Positions 1-8,818 of a DNA stretch of 64,000 nucleotides are shown piece by piece (within the stretch, counting starts at the first letter, position 1; every line of letters begins with the position of its first letter). The translations under genes and the position numbers were made by a program. This DNA comes from Roseibium sp. MMSF_3412 (lineage in GTDB: Bacteria; Pseudomonadota; Alphaproteobacteria; Rhizobiales; Stappiaceae), in contig NZ_JASHJI010000010.1 in assembly GCF_030733265.1 (NCBI RefSeq), positions 62,001-126,000 on the forward strand, given 5' to 3'. The notes under the pieces were generated by a model that worked only from the letters and a program-made list of their open reading frames with translations, searched no databases and had not been told where the DNA came from.

Positions 1-1622
1 GACAGCGCCAGAAGGGCGGCCATCACCATGATGATGATGGTGAAGGCGTTGCGGAACAGCTGGAACAGGGTCCGCTCACGCGCGCTGACAATGTAGCCTG
101 CCCGCGACTGCAGGCGCAGATCGACCCAGGACATCACCGCGAGCCAGACCAGGAAGGCCACCAGCAGCACCATGATCGCAGCCCCGTAGCTGCTCACCAG
201 CGCGGACCCGGTTTCGCTGTAGAACCAGTCGATCACCGCCAGAAGACCCCAGATATCCAGGAGCAGCAGGATCGTGCCGAGGAACACCACGAAGCGGATG
301 ATCTTCAACAGGCGCGGCACGAAGGCGTTGAGCCGGTATTGAAGCGCGGGGAGTTTCTGGTGAATGTCTTCGGGCAGCCTGATGCCGCCCTTGATGGCCC
401 GGGTCATGACAAGCGACAGCAGCATACCAGCCATGATGGTCACGATCGAAAGGGCGGTTGCACGCAGGATAATCGTCGTCGCATCGAAGGGGCGCGTGAC
501 CCAGACGAGAAAGACGGCGATGATGTAGCCATAGGCACCGACGTGCCAGAGGTTGCCGAGATTGGCGAGCGCGCGTTGCGCCAATGTGGTGTGCATGGTT
601 TCGGCATAGGCTTTCGCGCCTTCGCGAACGCTGACCCGGTTCCTCTTGATCAGCACCATGAGATAGATCATCCCGGTGAGCACGATAATGAACCGGAGCG
701 CGTTGCCGAGCACGAACGAGACGGCCAGGTTTGCCGCGGGCACCGCCAGAAAGACACCGAAATTGTTCCAGTACATGTAGATCCGCAGACGCGAATACCA
801 GTAATCCGCACCCGCGTCGGAAAACGGCAGCAAACGCAGTTCCGGCCGCTTGGGTGCGAACACGAAACGCAAGGCGACATTCGACATGCCTGTAATGAAG
901 AAGGCATTGAGCGCCAGGCTTTCCTGGATCGTGACCCCGGTTTCAAGACCGCCGAAACCGGCCAATGCCACCAGGTAACCGACACCGAGCCCTATCGCCA
1001 CGGTGATGGCATCGATCGTGGTCGTGACCATGAGAATGCCGGCGCGCATCAATCCACCGCCATAGCGTGCACGCATGGACATTTTCGGATAGATCAGCCG
1101 CGCCACGAACTGCGCCGCGAGGAACGCGGCATAAGCCACCGCCAAAACGATGGCGACCTGCAGCAGGACCTCCTGCACCCGGTCCCACTTGATCGGAATG
1201 TCTCCCCGCAGGACCAGCAGCAGACCCCTCAGGGAATGGCGTGAGCGATCCAGAATGACGCCGATCTCGTCGGCAAGCGCGCGCGTGTATTCGCCGACCC
1301 GGATGACAAAACTCTGACCCGCGGAAACGGCATCGCCAGAGGACGCTTCCTTGGTATCCGCCGAGTTTCCATCGCCCGCTCCCTCATCAGCTGCCGCCGG
1401 TTCGCCGCCTGCATTCTTCTCCAGAAGTTCGATCAGTTCGTCGCGGCTCTTGGGATCGTTGAGGATCTTGATTAGCGCCTCACTCGCCTGTTTGACGTCG
1501 GGCGTCTCACTGGAGGCGCTCCCTCCGGACGAAGCCGCACTCTCAGTCTGGCCTGCGGCAGGAACCGCCGAGAGCAGAAAGAACCCGAAAAAAACAGCAA
1601 GGCACAGGCGCATGATCTTCAT
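1..1622 (-). CDS. MscS-family mechanosensitive ion channel (3' end outside window)
   Basis: The frame is open from a start at 1622 to the window edge, giving about 540 residues without a stop, so the C-terminus is missing. It starts MKIMRLCLAVFF, a typical signal peptide, followed by a soluble Ser/Glu-rich periplasmic stretch to about residue 125. Several hydrophobic membrane segments follow, including one near VAIVLAVAYAAFLAAQF and the last visible one near FTIIIMVMAALLAL. Long N-terminal extension plus many helices fits the large MscS-like channels (YbiO/MscM type) that release solutes on hypo-osmotic shock. The pore-lining helix and beta domain that define MscS should lie just beyond the window. 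The assignment rests on architecture and sequence feel, not on a seen pore motif. It is transcribed away from the DUF2336 gene. Confidence 0.7.
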   Translation of the reverse strand, partial: MKIMRLCLAVFFGFFLLSAVPAAGQTESAASSGGSASSETPDVKQASEALIKILNDPKSRDELIELLEKNAGGEPAAADEGAGDGNSADTKEASSGDAVSAGQSFVIRVGEYTRALADEIGVILDRSRHSLRGLLLVLRGDIPIKWDRVQEVLLQVAIVLAVAYAAFLAAQFVARLIYPKMSMRARYGGGLMRAGILMVTTTIDAITVAIGLGVGYLVALAGFGGLETGVTIQESLALNAFFITGMSNVALRFVFAPKRPELRLLPFSDAGADYWYSRLRIYMYWNNFGVFLAVPAANLAVSFVLGNALRFIIVLTGMIYLMVLIKRNRVSVREGAKAYAETMHTTLAQRALANLGNLWHVGAYGYIIAVFLVWVTRPFDATTIILRATALSIVTIMAGMLLSLVMTRAIKGGIRLPEDIHQKLPALQYRLNAFVPRLLKIIRFVVFLGTILLLLDIWGLLAVIDWFYSETGSALVSSYGAAIMVLLVAFLVWLAVMSWVDLRLQSRAGYIVSARERTLFQLFRNAFTIIIMVMAALLAL

Positions 1623-1911
1623 GTTGTATTCGCTTTGTTGATGCGCGAGGGGCGCACTCTTTCATACCCGAAGAATAGAAAGGAGCACAGCCGGAAGGAA
1701 AGCCGTTTGCCTATACATCCAACGGTTTTCGAAGAACGGGAATTCGAAGACATCTCTTATCGAAAAATTCTTTAATCTGATCAATTAATTGCAGGATTAC
1801 ACCCTCTCCTCGACGTCCCGTTGAAGACTATTCAGCTGAACTACTGCTGGCCCACTTTTCGGTAACGTAAAAATAACAATATTGACTAATTATTCCTCGT
1901 ACGGAGGAAAA

Positions 1912-2985
1912 ATGCCCAGTTCACTCATCAGGCTTGCAAAAGATGAGACTGCGGAAGCGAGGCAAAGACTTTTTGCCGAGGTCAGCAGGCTTGTCGCATC
2001 GGATTTGGAAGACAGATCCGACTCCGAGCTTGAACTGTTCGCGGATGTCATGCTGAAGCTCTATGGCAGCAGCGCGACCGACGACAGATTGCAACTGGCC
2101 CAGAAACTCGCGCCCAGTACACACAGCCCGGCGGAATTGCTCCGCAGGATCGCACGCGACGAAGTGAAAATCGCGAGCCCTGTCCTGGCTGAAAGTCAGA
2201 CGCTGACAAGACAGGATCTTCTGGACCTTGTCGAACAGGTCAGCGAGGAGCACATACAGGTTCTGGCACGCCGCAAGGATTTGCCCGTCGAGGTTTCAGA
2301 CGCTCTTGCCGCGAAAGGCAGCGCAGCCGTTCTCAGGATACTTGCAGCGAACACGCACATAACGCTGTCGCGCGAGACCATGAACGGCCTCGTCAAACTT
2401 GCCGCTGAAGACGGTGCGCTTCGGAACGGACTCGCAAACAGGAACGACCTGCCCCCTGCTGTTTGCCAGGAATTGCTGCCGCTTGTCGACGACGAAGCAA
2501 AGAAACGGCTGCGCACCGCCATTGAGGGGTCGCTTTCCAAGGAACAGCTCGACCAGATTGCCCGGCTGAAGGTTCTGCGCAAGACGTTCGGCGAAGCATT
2601 GGGCAACCAGGATATCGGAACTCTGTGGCGCGAGGCAGAGCGTTCGGCAGTGACGCTGGATGAGCTCATGATCCTGCTCTTGCAGGATGGCCGGTTTCAT
2701 CATGCAATCGAATTGCTGGGCGCAAGGGGCAGGATCGCGCAGTCCGCGCTCAAGGACGCCATGTTCAACGGCAAGCGCGATGTCGTCATAAGAACGGCAG
2801 CCAAGGCCGGGCTCGACGTTCCGGCATTTGCGCTCCTTGCCAAGGCGCGTTGCGCGCATCTCAAATTGCCGGCCGCACAAGGCGGCGAATGGACAGGCGC
2901 CTATGCGAAACAGATCGCAGATGCGGCCAAGGCCAGAGAGGACCGCTGCGACGACTTTCAGGCGCGCCGGCGCGACAAGGCCTGA
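1912..2985 (+). CDS. DUF2336 domain-containing protein
   Basis: A 357-residue soluble protein with no signal peptide or membrane segment. It is rich in short alpha-helical Leu/Ala/Glu repeats (for example AAVLRILAANTHITLSRE and LRNGLANRNDLPPAVCQELL). This alpha-solenoid, HEAT-like pattern is typical of the alphaproteobacterial DUF2336 family, whose biochemical function is unknown. The start at 1912 is chosen because a GGAGGA ribosome site lies 6-7 bases upstream. A TTG codon at 1882 would add ten residues without such a site. It stands alone, divergent from the channel gene, with an AT-rich 289-base spacer between them. Chemotaxis and cell-cycle genes lie nearby, but no shared operon is evident. 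Confidence 0.75.
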   Translation: MPSSLIRLAKDETAEARQRLFAEVSRLVASDLEDRSDSELELFADVMLKLYGSSATDDRLQLAQKLAPSTHSPAELLRRIARDEVKIASPVLAESQTLTRQDLLDLVEQVSEEHIQVLARRKDLPVEVSDALAAKGSAAVLRILAANTHITLSRETMNGLVKLAAEDGALRNGLANRNDLPPAVCQELLPLVDDEAKKRLRTAIEGSLSKEQLDQIARLKVLRKTFGEALGNQDIGTLWREAERSAVTLDELMILLLQDGRFHHAIELLGARGRIAQSALKDAMFNGKRDVVIRTAAKAGLDVPAFALLAKARCAHLKLPAAQGGEWTGAYAKQIADAAKAREDRCDDFQARRRDKA

Positions 2986-3018
2986 AAACGCGGCATTGCC
3001 CCATCGAAGCTCACGTCG

Positions 3019-3456
3019 CTAGATCCGCTTGCAGAGACTGGCTGCCGCGGCCGTCGAGAGCGTTGCACCGGCGTAGAACCACAGACCGGGTAGAAGCGTT
3101 GCGGCGGCCAATCCGCTTGTCTTCGCTGCAAACAGGACGAGAGCAACCAGCATCACATCCAGCATGGACCATTTGCCGACAGTCGATAACAGTGCCAGCG
3201 AACGGGACGCGCCGCCCCCGGTAAACGCGGCAACATGGATAAGCAGGATCTTCGCGGCTGGAAAGCCGACCGAGAAAAGCCCTACAACGATCGCAAGCGC
3301 AGCATCTCCCTGTATCCAGAGTCCCTGGATCAATTCGATGAGACTAGGACGTTCTTCAAGAAAATAGAGCTTCTCAAACCGCATCAGCGGCTGGGTCAGC
3401 CCGAGCGCGAACGAAAACGTGGACAATGGCAGCAACAAAGCCAGAAACAGTTTCAT
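3019..3456 (-). CDS. PqiA-like (paraquat-inducible protein A family) inner-membrane protein
   Basis: A 145-residue, very hydrophobic protein with about four membrane helices (first at residues 1-20; later near ALAIVVGLFSVGFPAAKILL, MLDVMLVALVLFA and the C-terminal LLPGLWFYAGATLSTAAAA). The motif GKWSMLDVMLVALVL is characteristic of the PqiA domain. The protein corresponds to a single PqiA unit, shorter than the two-unit E. coli protein. PqiA proteins work with MCE-domain partners in envelope lipid transport, but no MCE gene is present here. The start at the codon for MKLFLALLLPL is preferred over an upstream extension that lacks the family pattern. It is convergent with the DUF2336 gene. Confidence 0.7.
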   Translation of the reverse strand: MKLFLALLLPLSTFSFALGLTQPLMRFEKLYFLEERPSLIELIQGLWIQGDAALAIVVGLFSVGFPAAKILLIHVAAFTGGGASRSLALLSTVGKWSMLDVMLVALVLFAAKTSGLAAATLLPGLWFYAGATLSTAAAASLCKRI

Positions 3457-3667
3457 TGAAAAAGGGCGCTCCGTGGCATGCGAAGAATCACAGTCACAGA
3501 CAATTGACCACGCGCGAACCGGATTGCAACGCGGTAGCTGCCAAAAACGACAAATTGTGGAGCTTGTTGCGGCGCCGCCCGACCGCAAATGCTGCGGTCA
3601 GGAGAGAGGGCTGTCAGCTTGCCGGCAAGCGCCGACGAACCGGTCAGGGGAAGAAGAAATACGCGTG

Positions 3668-4075
3668 TTAACGCAGGCGTGCTCTCGCTGCGACTTCGTC
3701 GAGTTGCTCCTGCTCGGCCATTTCCTGGGCCGTTCGCTCGCGCTGGTGGTCGCGTTCTTCCAACTGTTCGAACTTTTTCAGCTCTTCGATCGCCGCGCTC
3801 AGTTCATCCTGCGCGCGCTGCAGCTGATCATCGAGTTCATGCGCGGAATTCCGCAGATTATCGCGGCGGTCGGCAGCCGCCTTGGCAAAGGTCGGATAGG
3901 CAAAATGTGTGACATCCGTGATGCCGACGCGTTCCTGCTCAGTCCGGATCTGATCATCCAGTTCATCGGCCATGCGATTGAACTCGGCAATCATGCTCTC
4001 GATCTGCGCAAGCTGGCGCCGTTTTTCATCAACTTGAAACCGCTTCAAACGGATCAAACTGTCGCGGGTTTTCAT
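3668..4075 (-). CDS. fliJ: flagellar export protein FliJ
   Basis: A 135-residue, highly charged, almost wholly helical protein that starts MKTRDSLIRLKRFQVDEKRR, the typical FliJ N-terminus. Coiled-coil heptads run through most of its length. FliJ is the soluble stalk-like partner of the FliI ATPase in the flagellar type III export apparatus, where it helps deliver chaperone-substrate complexes. The gene lies 28 bases after fliI on the same strand, the usual fliI-fliJ order, so the two are almost certainly one transcript. Length and composition match the family. FliJ proteins are poorly conserved, so the adjacent fliI is important support. Confidence 0.85.
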   Translation of the reverse strand: MKTRDSLIRLKRFQVDEKRRQLAQIESMIAEFNRMADELDDQIRTEQERVGITDVTHFAYPTFAKAAADRRDNLRNSAHELDDQLQRAQDELSAAIEELKKFEQLEERDHQRERTAQEMAEQEQLDEVAARARLR

Positions 4076-4103
4076 AACTCAATACTCCCCTAACATGGGC
4101 AGT

Positions 4104-5429
4104 CTACCCCGGAGTCATTTCCAAAAGGTTGGCAAGATGCAAATAACCTTCAGAAAGTGACGTCGCCTCGTCCTTGCCCTGATTCAGAAAGTCATCGATC
4201 AGCTCGAATCTGTGGATGGCCTCATCGACCGTTGGGTCGGACCCCTTCCGGTAAGCGCCAAGGCGAATGAGTTCTTCCATATCCGTGTAGGTCGCCAGCA
4301 ATTGCTTCGCCTTGCGCAGAACAGGCTGGTGCTCGGCCGGGACGCATCGCGGCATTGTCCGGGATACGGACTTCAGCACATTGATGGCAGGGTAGCGTCC
4401 GCGCTCCGCAATGCCGCGCTCCATGACGATATGCCCGTCCAGTATCCCGCGCACCGCATCCGCGACCGGTTCATTGTGGTTGTCGCCTTCTACAAGCACG
4501 GTAAACAGGCCGGTAATCGACCCCGTGCCTGTTTTGCCCGGACCAGCCCGCTCCAGAAGGCGCGGCAACTCCGTAAAAACGGTTGGGGTATAGCCCTTGG
4601 ATGTCGGCGGCTCGCCGACCGACAACCCGATCTCCCGCTGCGCCATGGCAAAGCGTGTGACCGAATCCATCATGCAAAGCACATTCTTGCCTTCGTCACG
4701 AAAATGTTCGCTGACCGTCATGGCAAGATAGGCCGCCTGCCGGCGCATGAGCACGCTTTCATCGGATGTCGCAACGACGACGACGGACCGTGACAGGCCC
4801 TCTTCCCCCAGATCGTCTTCGATGAATTCCTGGACCTCGCGCCCGCGCTCGCCGATCAGACCGATCACGGCGACATCGCAATCGGTGTTTCGTGCCAGCA
4901 TCGACATCAGAACCGACTTGCCGACCCCCGATCCGGCGAAGATGCCCATGCGCTGCCCTTCGCAGCAGGTTACGAACGTGTTCAGCGCCCGCACGCCCAG
5001 ATCAACCGGTGCACCGACCCTTTGCCGCTCGGAAGCCGGCGGCGGCGCGCTGCGCAACTTGCGGGGAACCGCCCCGTTGGCGATTGCGCCCTTGCCGTCG
5101 ATGGGCTCCCCCTGGGCGTTCACGACGCGCCCGAGCCAGGCCTCGCCGGGATGCACGACGCTCTCGCGGGAGCTGATGACGGCCCGGCATCCCATGCGCA
5201 CGCCCTCGAGCCCGGAAAACGGCATGCAGAGTGCCTTGTCTTCCCTGAAGCCGACAACCTCCGCCGGTACCTTGGGATTGTCCTCGCCATTGTCGATCAG
5301 CAGACGCGAGCCGACACTCATCTCGTGGATCGGACCGGCGATTTCCACAAGCAGGCCCTGAACCGCCGTGACCCGACCGTAAATTTCGGTCGGCAAAAGC
5401 GAATCAATCTCGGCAAAAAGCGCCTTCAA
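4104..5429 (-). CDS. fliI: flagellum-specific ATP synthase FliI
   Basis: A 441-residue ATPase of the F1-beta/type III secretion family. A Walker A loop, [10 protein letters not shown], lies near residue 165-175. The family signature [20 protein letters not shown] lies further on, and Walker B is near [14 protein letters not shown]. The N-terminal beta-barrel region (about 1-95) and the C-terminal helical region are both present, so the protein looks full length. FliI hydrolyses ATP at the base of the flagellar export gate and acts with FliH and FliJ. fliJ follows directly. The gene starts about 370 bases from the divergent ctrA, and the shared spacer holds several GANTC sites, so cell-cycle control of both genes is plausible. 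Confidence 0.95.
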   Translation of the reverse strand: MKALFAEIDSLLPTEIYGRVTAVQGLLVEIAGPIHEMSVGSRLLIDNGEDNPKVPAEVVGFREDKALCMPFSGLEGVRMGCRAVISSRESVVHPGEAWLGRVVNAQGEPIDGKGAIANGAVPRKLRSAPPPASERQRVGAPVDLGVRALNTFVTCCEGQRMGIFAGSGVGKSVLMSMLARNTDCDVAVIGLIGERGREVQEFIEDDLGEEGLSRSVVVVATSDESVLMRRQAAYLAMTVSEHFRDEGKNVLCMMDSVTRFAMAQREIGLSVGEPPTSKGYTPTVFTELPRLLERAGPGKTGTGSITGLFTVLVEGDNHNEPVADAVRGILDGHIVMERGIAERGRYPAINVLKSVSRTMPRCVPAEHQPVLRKAKQLLATYTDMEELIRLGAYRKGSDPTVDEAIHRFELIDDFLNQGKDEATSLSEGYLHLANLLEMTPG

Positions 5430-5475
5430 ACGAAATTCCTTTCACTGTTAACCGTTTTGGTAACCGATCGTTTAC

Positions 5476-5720
5476 GACTCTGGTTAATCTTAACCTTTGG
5501 AAGGCTGACAAGCGATAGCCATTTCGAAGTCAGACCGGCTTTGTCGAAAGGAATCTGAACGGAATCGGTTAGATCTGTTTCTTAATGTTCAACATTAAGC
5601 TTTGTGAATTCGTGTTTTTTTTGGGGATTCAACAAGTTGTCCGTTGTTCACAGATTCATTTCTTCGGAGCTTGCCGCTGCGAATCATATTTTGTTAACCA
5701 TTAGCCGGTAGCTTTGAGTC
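5476..5720. promoter_or_regulatory. GANTC-rich control region between fliI and ctrA
   Basis: Seven GANTC pentamers occur in 245 bases: 5476, 5551, 5562, 5626, 5653, 5681 and 5716 (first base of each). One would be expected about once per 256 bases. GANTC is the target of the alphaproteobacterial cell-cycle methyltransferase CcrM, and in Caulobacter methylation of a GANTC site affects the ctrA P1 promoter. The region is AT-rich, has several TTAA tetramers and is flanked by the divergent starts of fliI (5429) and ctrA (5800). I could not place -35/-10 boxes with confidence. The methylation role is inferred from Caulobacter. Confidence 0.55.
5581..5599. promoter_or_regulatory. perfect palindrome with TTAA cores upstream of ctrA
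   Basis: CTTAATGTT-C-AACATTAAG, two 9-base arms around one base, centred about 210 bases before the ctrA start. The two TTAA tetramers are separated by 9 bases, not the 7 of the classical CtrA box, so it may be a variant site or the operator of another dimeric regulator. Confidence 0.4.
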
Positions 5721-5799
5721 GGGGTTAACAACAGTCCTTCGTAGCGCACCGACAGAGCCGTTGCGACTTGCCCAGGAAAGGCAGAACAAGGGGATTGGC

Positions 5800-6492
5800 A
5801 TGCGTGTATTGTTGATTGAGGATGATAGCGCCACCGCGCAGAGCATCGAGTTGATGCTGAAGTCCGAGAACTTCAACGTCTACACGACAGATCTTGGCGA
5901 GGAAGGCATCGACCTCGGCAAACTGTACGATTATGACATCATCATGTTGGATTTGAACTTGCCGGACATGTCCGGATACGAAGTTCTCCGGACACTTCGC
6001 GTGTCGAAGGTCAAGACACCGATCTTGATCCTGTCCGGAAATGCCGGCATCGAAGACAAGGTTCGCGGTCTGGGCTTCGGCGCTGACGATTATATGACCA
6101 AGCCGTTCCATAAGGACGAGCTGGTCGCCCGCATTCATGCGATTGTCCGCCGGTCCAAGGGACATGCCCAATCGGTCATCGTCACCGGCGACCTGAAGGT
6201 AAACCTGGACACCAAGACAGTCGAAGTTGGCGGACAGCGTGTCCACCTGACCGGCAAAGAGTACCAGATGCTGGAGTTGCTCTCGCTGCGCAAGGGCACG
6301 ACGCTCACCAAGGAAATGTTCCTGAACCATCTTTATGGCGGAATGGACGAGCCGGAACTGAAGATCATCGACGTCTTCATCTGCAAGCTGCGCAAGAAGC
6401 TCGCTTCCGCTACGTCAGGGAAGAACTACATCGAAACGGTCTGGGGCCGTGGATATGTTCTGCGCGAACCCGAGGTCGAAGCGGCGGCATAA
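5800..6492 (+). CDS. ctrA: cell-cycle master response regulator CtrA
   Basis: A 230-residue OmpR-type response regulator. The receiver domain (1-115) has the acidic pocket E7-D8-D9, phosphorylatable D51 in [10 protein letters not shown], and the conserved Lys in [10 protein letters not shown]. The winged-helix domain (about 125-222) contains the recognition region [16 protein letters not shown], which is practically invariant in CtrA. The C-terminus ends in two alanines (EVEAAA), matching the ClpXP degradation tail of Caulobacter CtrA. The start at 5800 follows an AAGGGG-type ribosome site and gives the canonical length. CtrA is phosphorylated by ChpT, which is encoded 9 kb away here, and controls cell-cycle, flagellar and chemotaxis genes. 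A strong terminator follows. Confidence 0.97.
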   Translation: MRVLLIEDDSATAQSIELMLKSENFNVYTTDLGEEGIDLGKLYDYDIIMLDLNLPDMSGYEVLRTLRVSKVKTPILILSGNAGIEDKVRGLGFGADDYMTKPFHKDELVARIHAIVRRSKGHAQSVIVTGDLKVNLDTKTVEVGGQRVHLTGKEYQMLELLSLRKGTTLTKEMFLNHLYGGMDEPELKIIDVFICKLRKKLASATSGKNYIETVWGRGYVLREPEVEAAA

Positions 6493-6520
6493 CCGGCTGG
6501 ACCACGCTGAAATTCATCAA

Positions 6521-6557
6521 AAAGGCCCCGGAAAGATCATCCGGGGCTTTTTTCTTT
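6521..6557 (+). terminator. rho-independent terminator of ctrA
   Basis: GCCCCGG (6525-6531) pairs with CCGGGGC (6541-6547) and is followed directly by a T-run, 30 bases after the ctrA stop. Confidence 0.85.
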
Positions 6558-6574
6558 TGGTCTCGGAGACCGCG

Positions 6575-6606
6575 CATAAAAAAAGGCCGGCGATGCCGGC
6601 CTTTTC
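6575..6606 (-). terminator. rho-independent terminator of the MBL-fold gene
   Basis: The hairpin GGCCGGC-GAT-GCCGGCC, with flanking A/T extensions, sits just after the stop of the minus-strand gene. On the minus strand it is followed by seven T residues, and it also ends in TTTT on the plus strand, so it may work in both directions. Confidence 0.8.
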
Positions 6607-6629
6607 GTGTGTGCACAGTATTGATCAGA

Positions 6630-7598
6630 TCAGAGATGCATCTGGTAGGACGCCGGGACGTAACGGAAACCGCTGCCATCAACGGCAACGTAGCCGACGG
6701 CCGGGAACGGCATGTGGTAGCCGACAAACGGGATCCGGTCGGCCGCAAGCATGTCGAGAACGGACCGGCGAGTCGCAGCTGCGGCTTCCTTGTCCATGTC
6801 GAAGCGCACTTCCCATTCCGGGCGTGCCAGCGACCAGACATAGTGGTTTGCAAGATCCGCCGCCAGAAGGAGCTGCGCGCCGCCGCTTTCCAGCATATAG
6901 ACCGTGTGACCCGGCGTATGGCCATGGGCATCCATCGCGGTAATGCCGGAGGCCACGGAGCCGCCACCGTTGAGGAACGTCATTTTTTCTGCGAGCGGCT
7001 TCACGTTCTTGGTCATCAGCTTGGTGACGCCGTTTGCTTCCGGGTCCATTGCCGCCCAGAAGTCATACTCCTTCTGTGCAATCACATAGCGCGCATTGGG
7101 AAACGCGGGAGCACCGCCTTCCATTAGGCCGCCGATATGGTCCGGATGCATGTGCGTGATGACAACGACATCGACCTGCTCAGGTGTATAACCGGCGCTC
7201 TCCAGCGCTGCGCGCATGTTTCCGCGTGCCGGACGCCCGCCTTCACCGACACCCGTGTCGAAAAGAACGAGTTCGCTGCCGGTGTTCACCAGGGTCGGGG
7301 TGAAATAGGCCCTGAATGTATCGGACGGAATGAAATTGTCGTCGGAATGGGCAACGAACGCGTCCGGCTCGACATTCATGCCAAAGGTTTTCTGCGGTTC
7401 GCCGACCGTGACCGCGCCATCCAGGAGCGTGTTCACTTCAAATTCGCCAACGCTGTACCGCGCGACGGGGGCCGTCATGGCACCCTGCTTTTCCGCTGCA
7501 GCATGTGCAACACCCGCTGTCGTCAGGCTTGCGCCGGCGATCGCTCCGCCAGCTCCCAGAAGAGCGGCCCGGCGCGTCAGTTCAACTTTTAATCCCAT
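6630..7598 (-). CDS. Tat-exported MBL-fold metallo-hydrolase
   Basis: A 322-residue protein with a twin-arginine signal near the N-terminus (TRRAALLGAGGAIAGASLT, then a cleavage-like AHAAAE). It is therefore probably folded in the cytoplasm and exported to the periplasm. The metallo-beta-lactamase motif HMHPDHIGG lies near residue 130, a further metal-site histidine is in DAHGHTPGH, and an Asp ligand in LLAADLANH, so both metal sites look intact. Such proteins resemble quorum-quenching lactonases and other periplasmic hydrolases, but the substrate cannot be told from sequence. The start at 7598 has a GGAGAG ribosome site and puts the RR pair near residue 9. The gene is monocistronic, with a terminator behind it. 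Confidence 0.85.
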   Translation of the reverse strand: MGLKVELTRRAALLGAGGAIAGASLTTAGVAHAAAEKQGAMTAPVARYSVGEFEVNTLLDGAVTVGEPQKTFGMNVEPDAFVAHSDDNFIPSDTFRAYFTPTLVNTGSELVLFDTGVGEGGRPARGNMRAALESAGYTPEQVDVVVITHMHPDHIGGLMEGGAPAFPNARYVIAQKEYDFWAAMDPEANGVTKLMTKNVKPLAEKMTFLNGGGSVASGITAMDAHGHTPGHTVYMLESGGAQLLLAADLANHYVWSLARPEWEVRFDMDKEAAAATRRSVLDMLAADRIPFVGYHMPFPAVGYVAVDGSGFRYVPASYQMHL

Positions 7599-7900
7599 TT
7601 CAGTCTCTCCGGCAGCCTCGACATTTTCAACCTGGACAAGCGGAAAGAAACAACCCGAGGCCAATTCAATTTCAGGATTGTGTCTCGCTTACCGCGTCGC
7701 CCTTGCGGTCAAATTGGCGCAATAAAGCCGAAAGGAAACCCGCTTCTTCTTCAAAGACCTGTTATTTCGCGACTTCTTCAATCAGACTGCGACAGTCATT
7801 AGTTCATATTTTTCAATATTTTATCGGAAAAAAATTTCATGCTTCTTGAATGACGTGATGGTTTTGCCATACTTCGGCAGCCGAAATCAGAAGTCGCTCA
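7599..7900. other. intergenic region with no assigned feature
   Basis: This 302-base divergent spacer lies between the MBL-fold gene and the LytTR gene. It is AT-rich around 7800-7850, with homopolymer runs of A and T. It must hold both promoters, but I could not place boxes or an operator with confidence. Confidence 0.6.
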
Positions 7901-8794
7901 ATGATCCGATCCTATAAAATTCAGGCATTTCTGCTGGCGCTGGCTTCAGCCGGGTTGCTGGCATCGACGCAGATCCAGCGTCCGGACAATTGGCCTCTGG
8001 CAGGGCTCTATCTTTACTGGAGCATCCGCATTCTGCTGGAAGCAGGCCTTTTCGTCGCTTTTCTCGAGTTGTTTGCAAGGCTGCCCGGCACCTGGGGCCG
8101 GATCGGATGGTCGGTTGTCCTGGCCGCTCTGGTCAGCCTCGTCCCGTTCGCCCTTGCGGTGACCGCTCTCGACCTCATTCTGGGACTGCCGGAGCTCAAC
8201 GAACTGGTCAGAACCAGCGCATCTGCAACAGCCGCAGGAAGCACGCCGTCAGGCGGTCAGACACATATCGGTTCGTTCCTGCTGGAAATCGTCTATTTGT
8301 CCGACAATCACTTCGTGCTTTGCGCTCTCCTGTCGATCCCGTTGTTTTTTCAAGCAACGCGCAGGAAACCCGGCCAGGTTGCGCCCGAAACGGAGATGCC
8401 ATCGGACGGCCCGGAGCAGGCGCATCCCACTCCCGCTGAAAAACATGTTCCAGATAGCGGATATCAGCGCCATCTTGAGCCGCCGCTGACGGCACCGGTC
8501 CTGCGCGCCGAGGCGCAGGAGCATTATGTCCGTCTGACCACCGCATCGGAAAACCGGATGGTGCTATATCGCTTCAACGACATTGTTGCGGAATTGCCTG
8601 CTGAGGCGGGCATGCAGGTGCATCGAAGTCACTGGGTCGCGTTTGAAGCCATGATCCGTCTGCTCAAGGAGGACGGCCGGCTCTGGCTTGAACTCACAGA
8701 TGGCGAACGCGTGCCGGTAAGCCGCAAATACGCCGATGTGGTGCGCGGCAAAGTCGAAGCCCTGGACGCGGAAGAAAGAAGGGCGGCCACCTGA
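7901..8794 (+). CDS. membrane-anchored LytTR-family DNA-binding regulator
   Basis: A 297-residue protein. The N-terminal half has about four hydrophobic helices (near residues 6-25, 33-60, 65-95 and 125-150). A polar linker rich in Pro/Glu follows, and then a C-terminal LytTR domain from about residue 195 (LRAEAQEHYVRLTT, MQVHRSHWVAFEAM, RVPVSRKYADVVR). The HRSHWV and VPVSR motifs are typical of the domain. There is no receiver domain, so it is a one-component membrane-bound regulator, probably sensing a signal through its membrane part. Its target genes are unknown. It is divergent from the MBL-fold gene, so control of that gene is possible but unproven. A hairpin overlaps its stop codon. 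Confidence 0.8.
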   Translation: MIRSYKIQAFLLALASAGLLASTQIQRPDNWPLAGLYLYWSIRILLEAGLFVAFLELFARLPGTWGRIGWSVVLAALVSLVPFALAVTALDLILGLPELNELVRTSASATAAGSTPSGGQTHIGSFLLEIVYLSDNHFVLCALLSIPLFFQATRRKPGQVAPETEMPSDGPEQAHPTPAEKHVPDSGYQRHLEPPLTAPVLRAEAQEHYVRLTTASENRMVLYRFNDIVAELPAEAGMQVHRSHWVAFEAMIRLLKEDGRLWLELTDGERVPVSRKYADVVRGKVEALDAEERRAAT

Positions 8795-8805
8795 CCGCCC
8801 TTTGA
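8779..8805. terminator. hairpin between the LytTR gene and cheR
   Basis: AAGGGCGG (8779-8786) pairs with CCGCCCTT (8795-8802). It overlaps the LytTR stop codon and lies between two convergent genes, so it may end both transcripts. The T-run is short. Confidence 0.5.
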
Positions 8806-8818
8806 TCCCTATAGACTG

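Noticed and set aside
339..1244. A 301-codon open frame on the plus strand at the left edge
   Set aside because: The minus strand carries a continuous membrane channel reading frame over the same bases. The plus-strand frame is His/Asp/Arg-rich shadow sequence.
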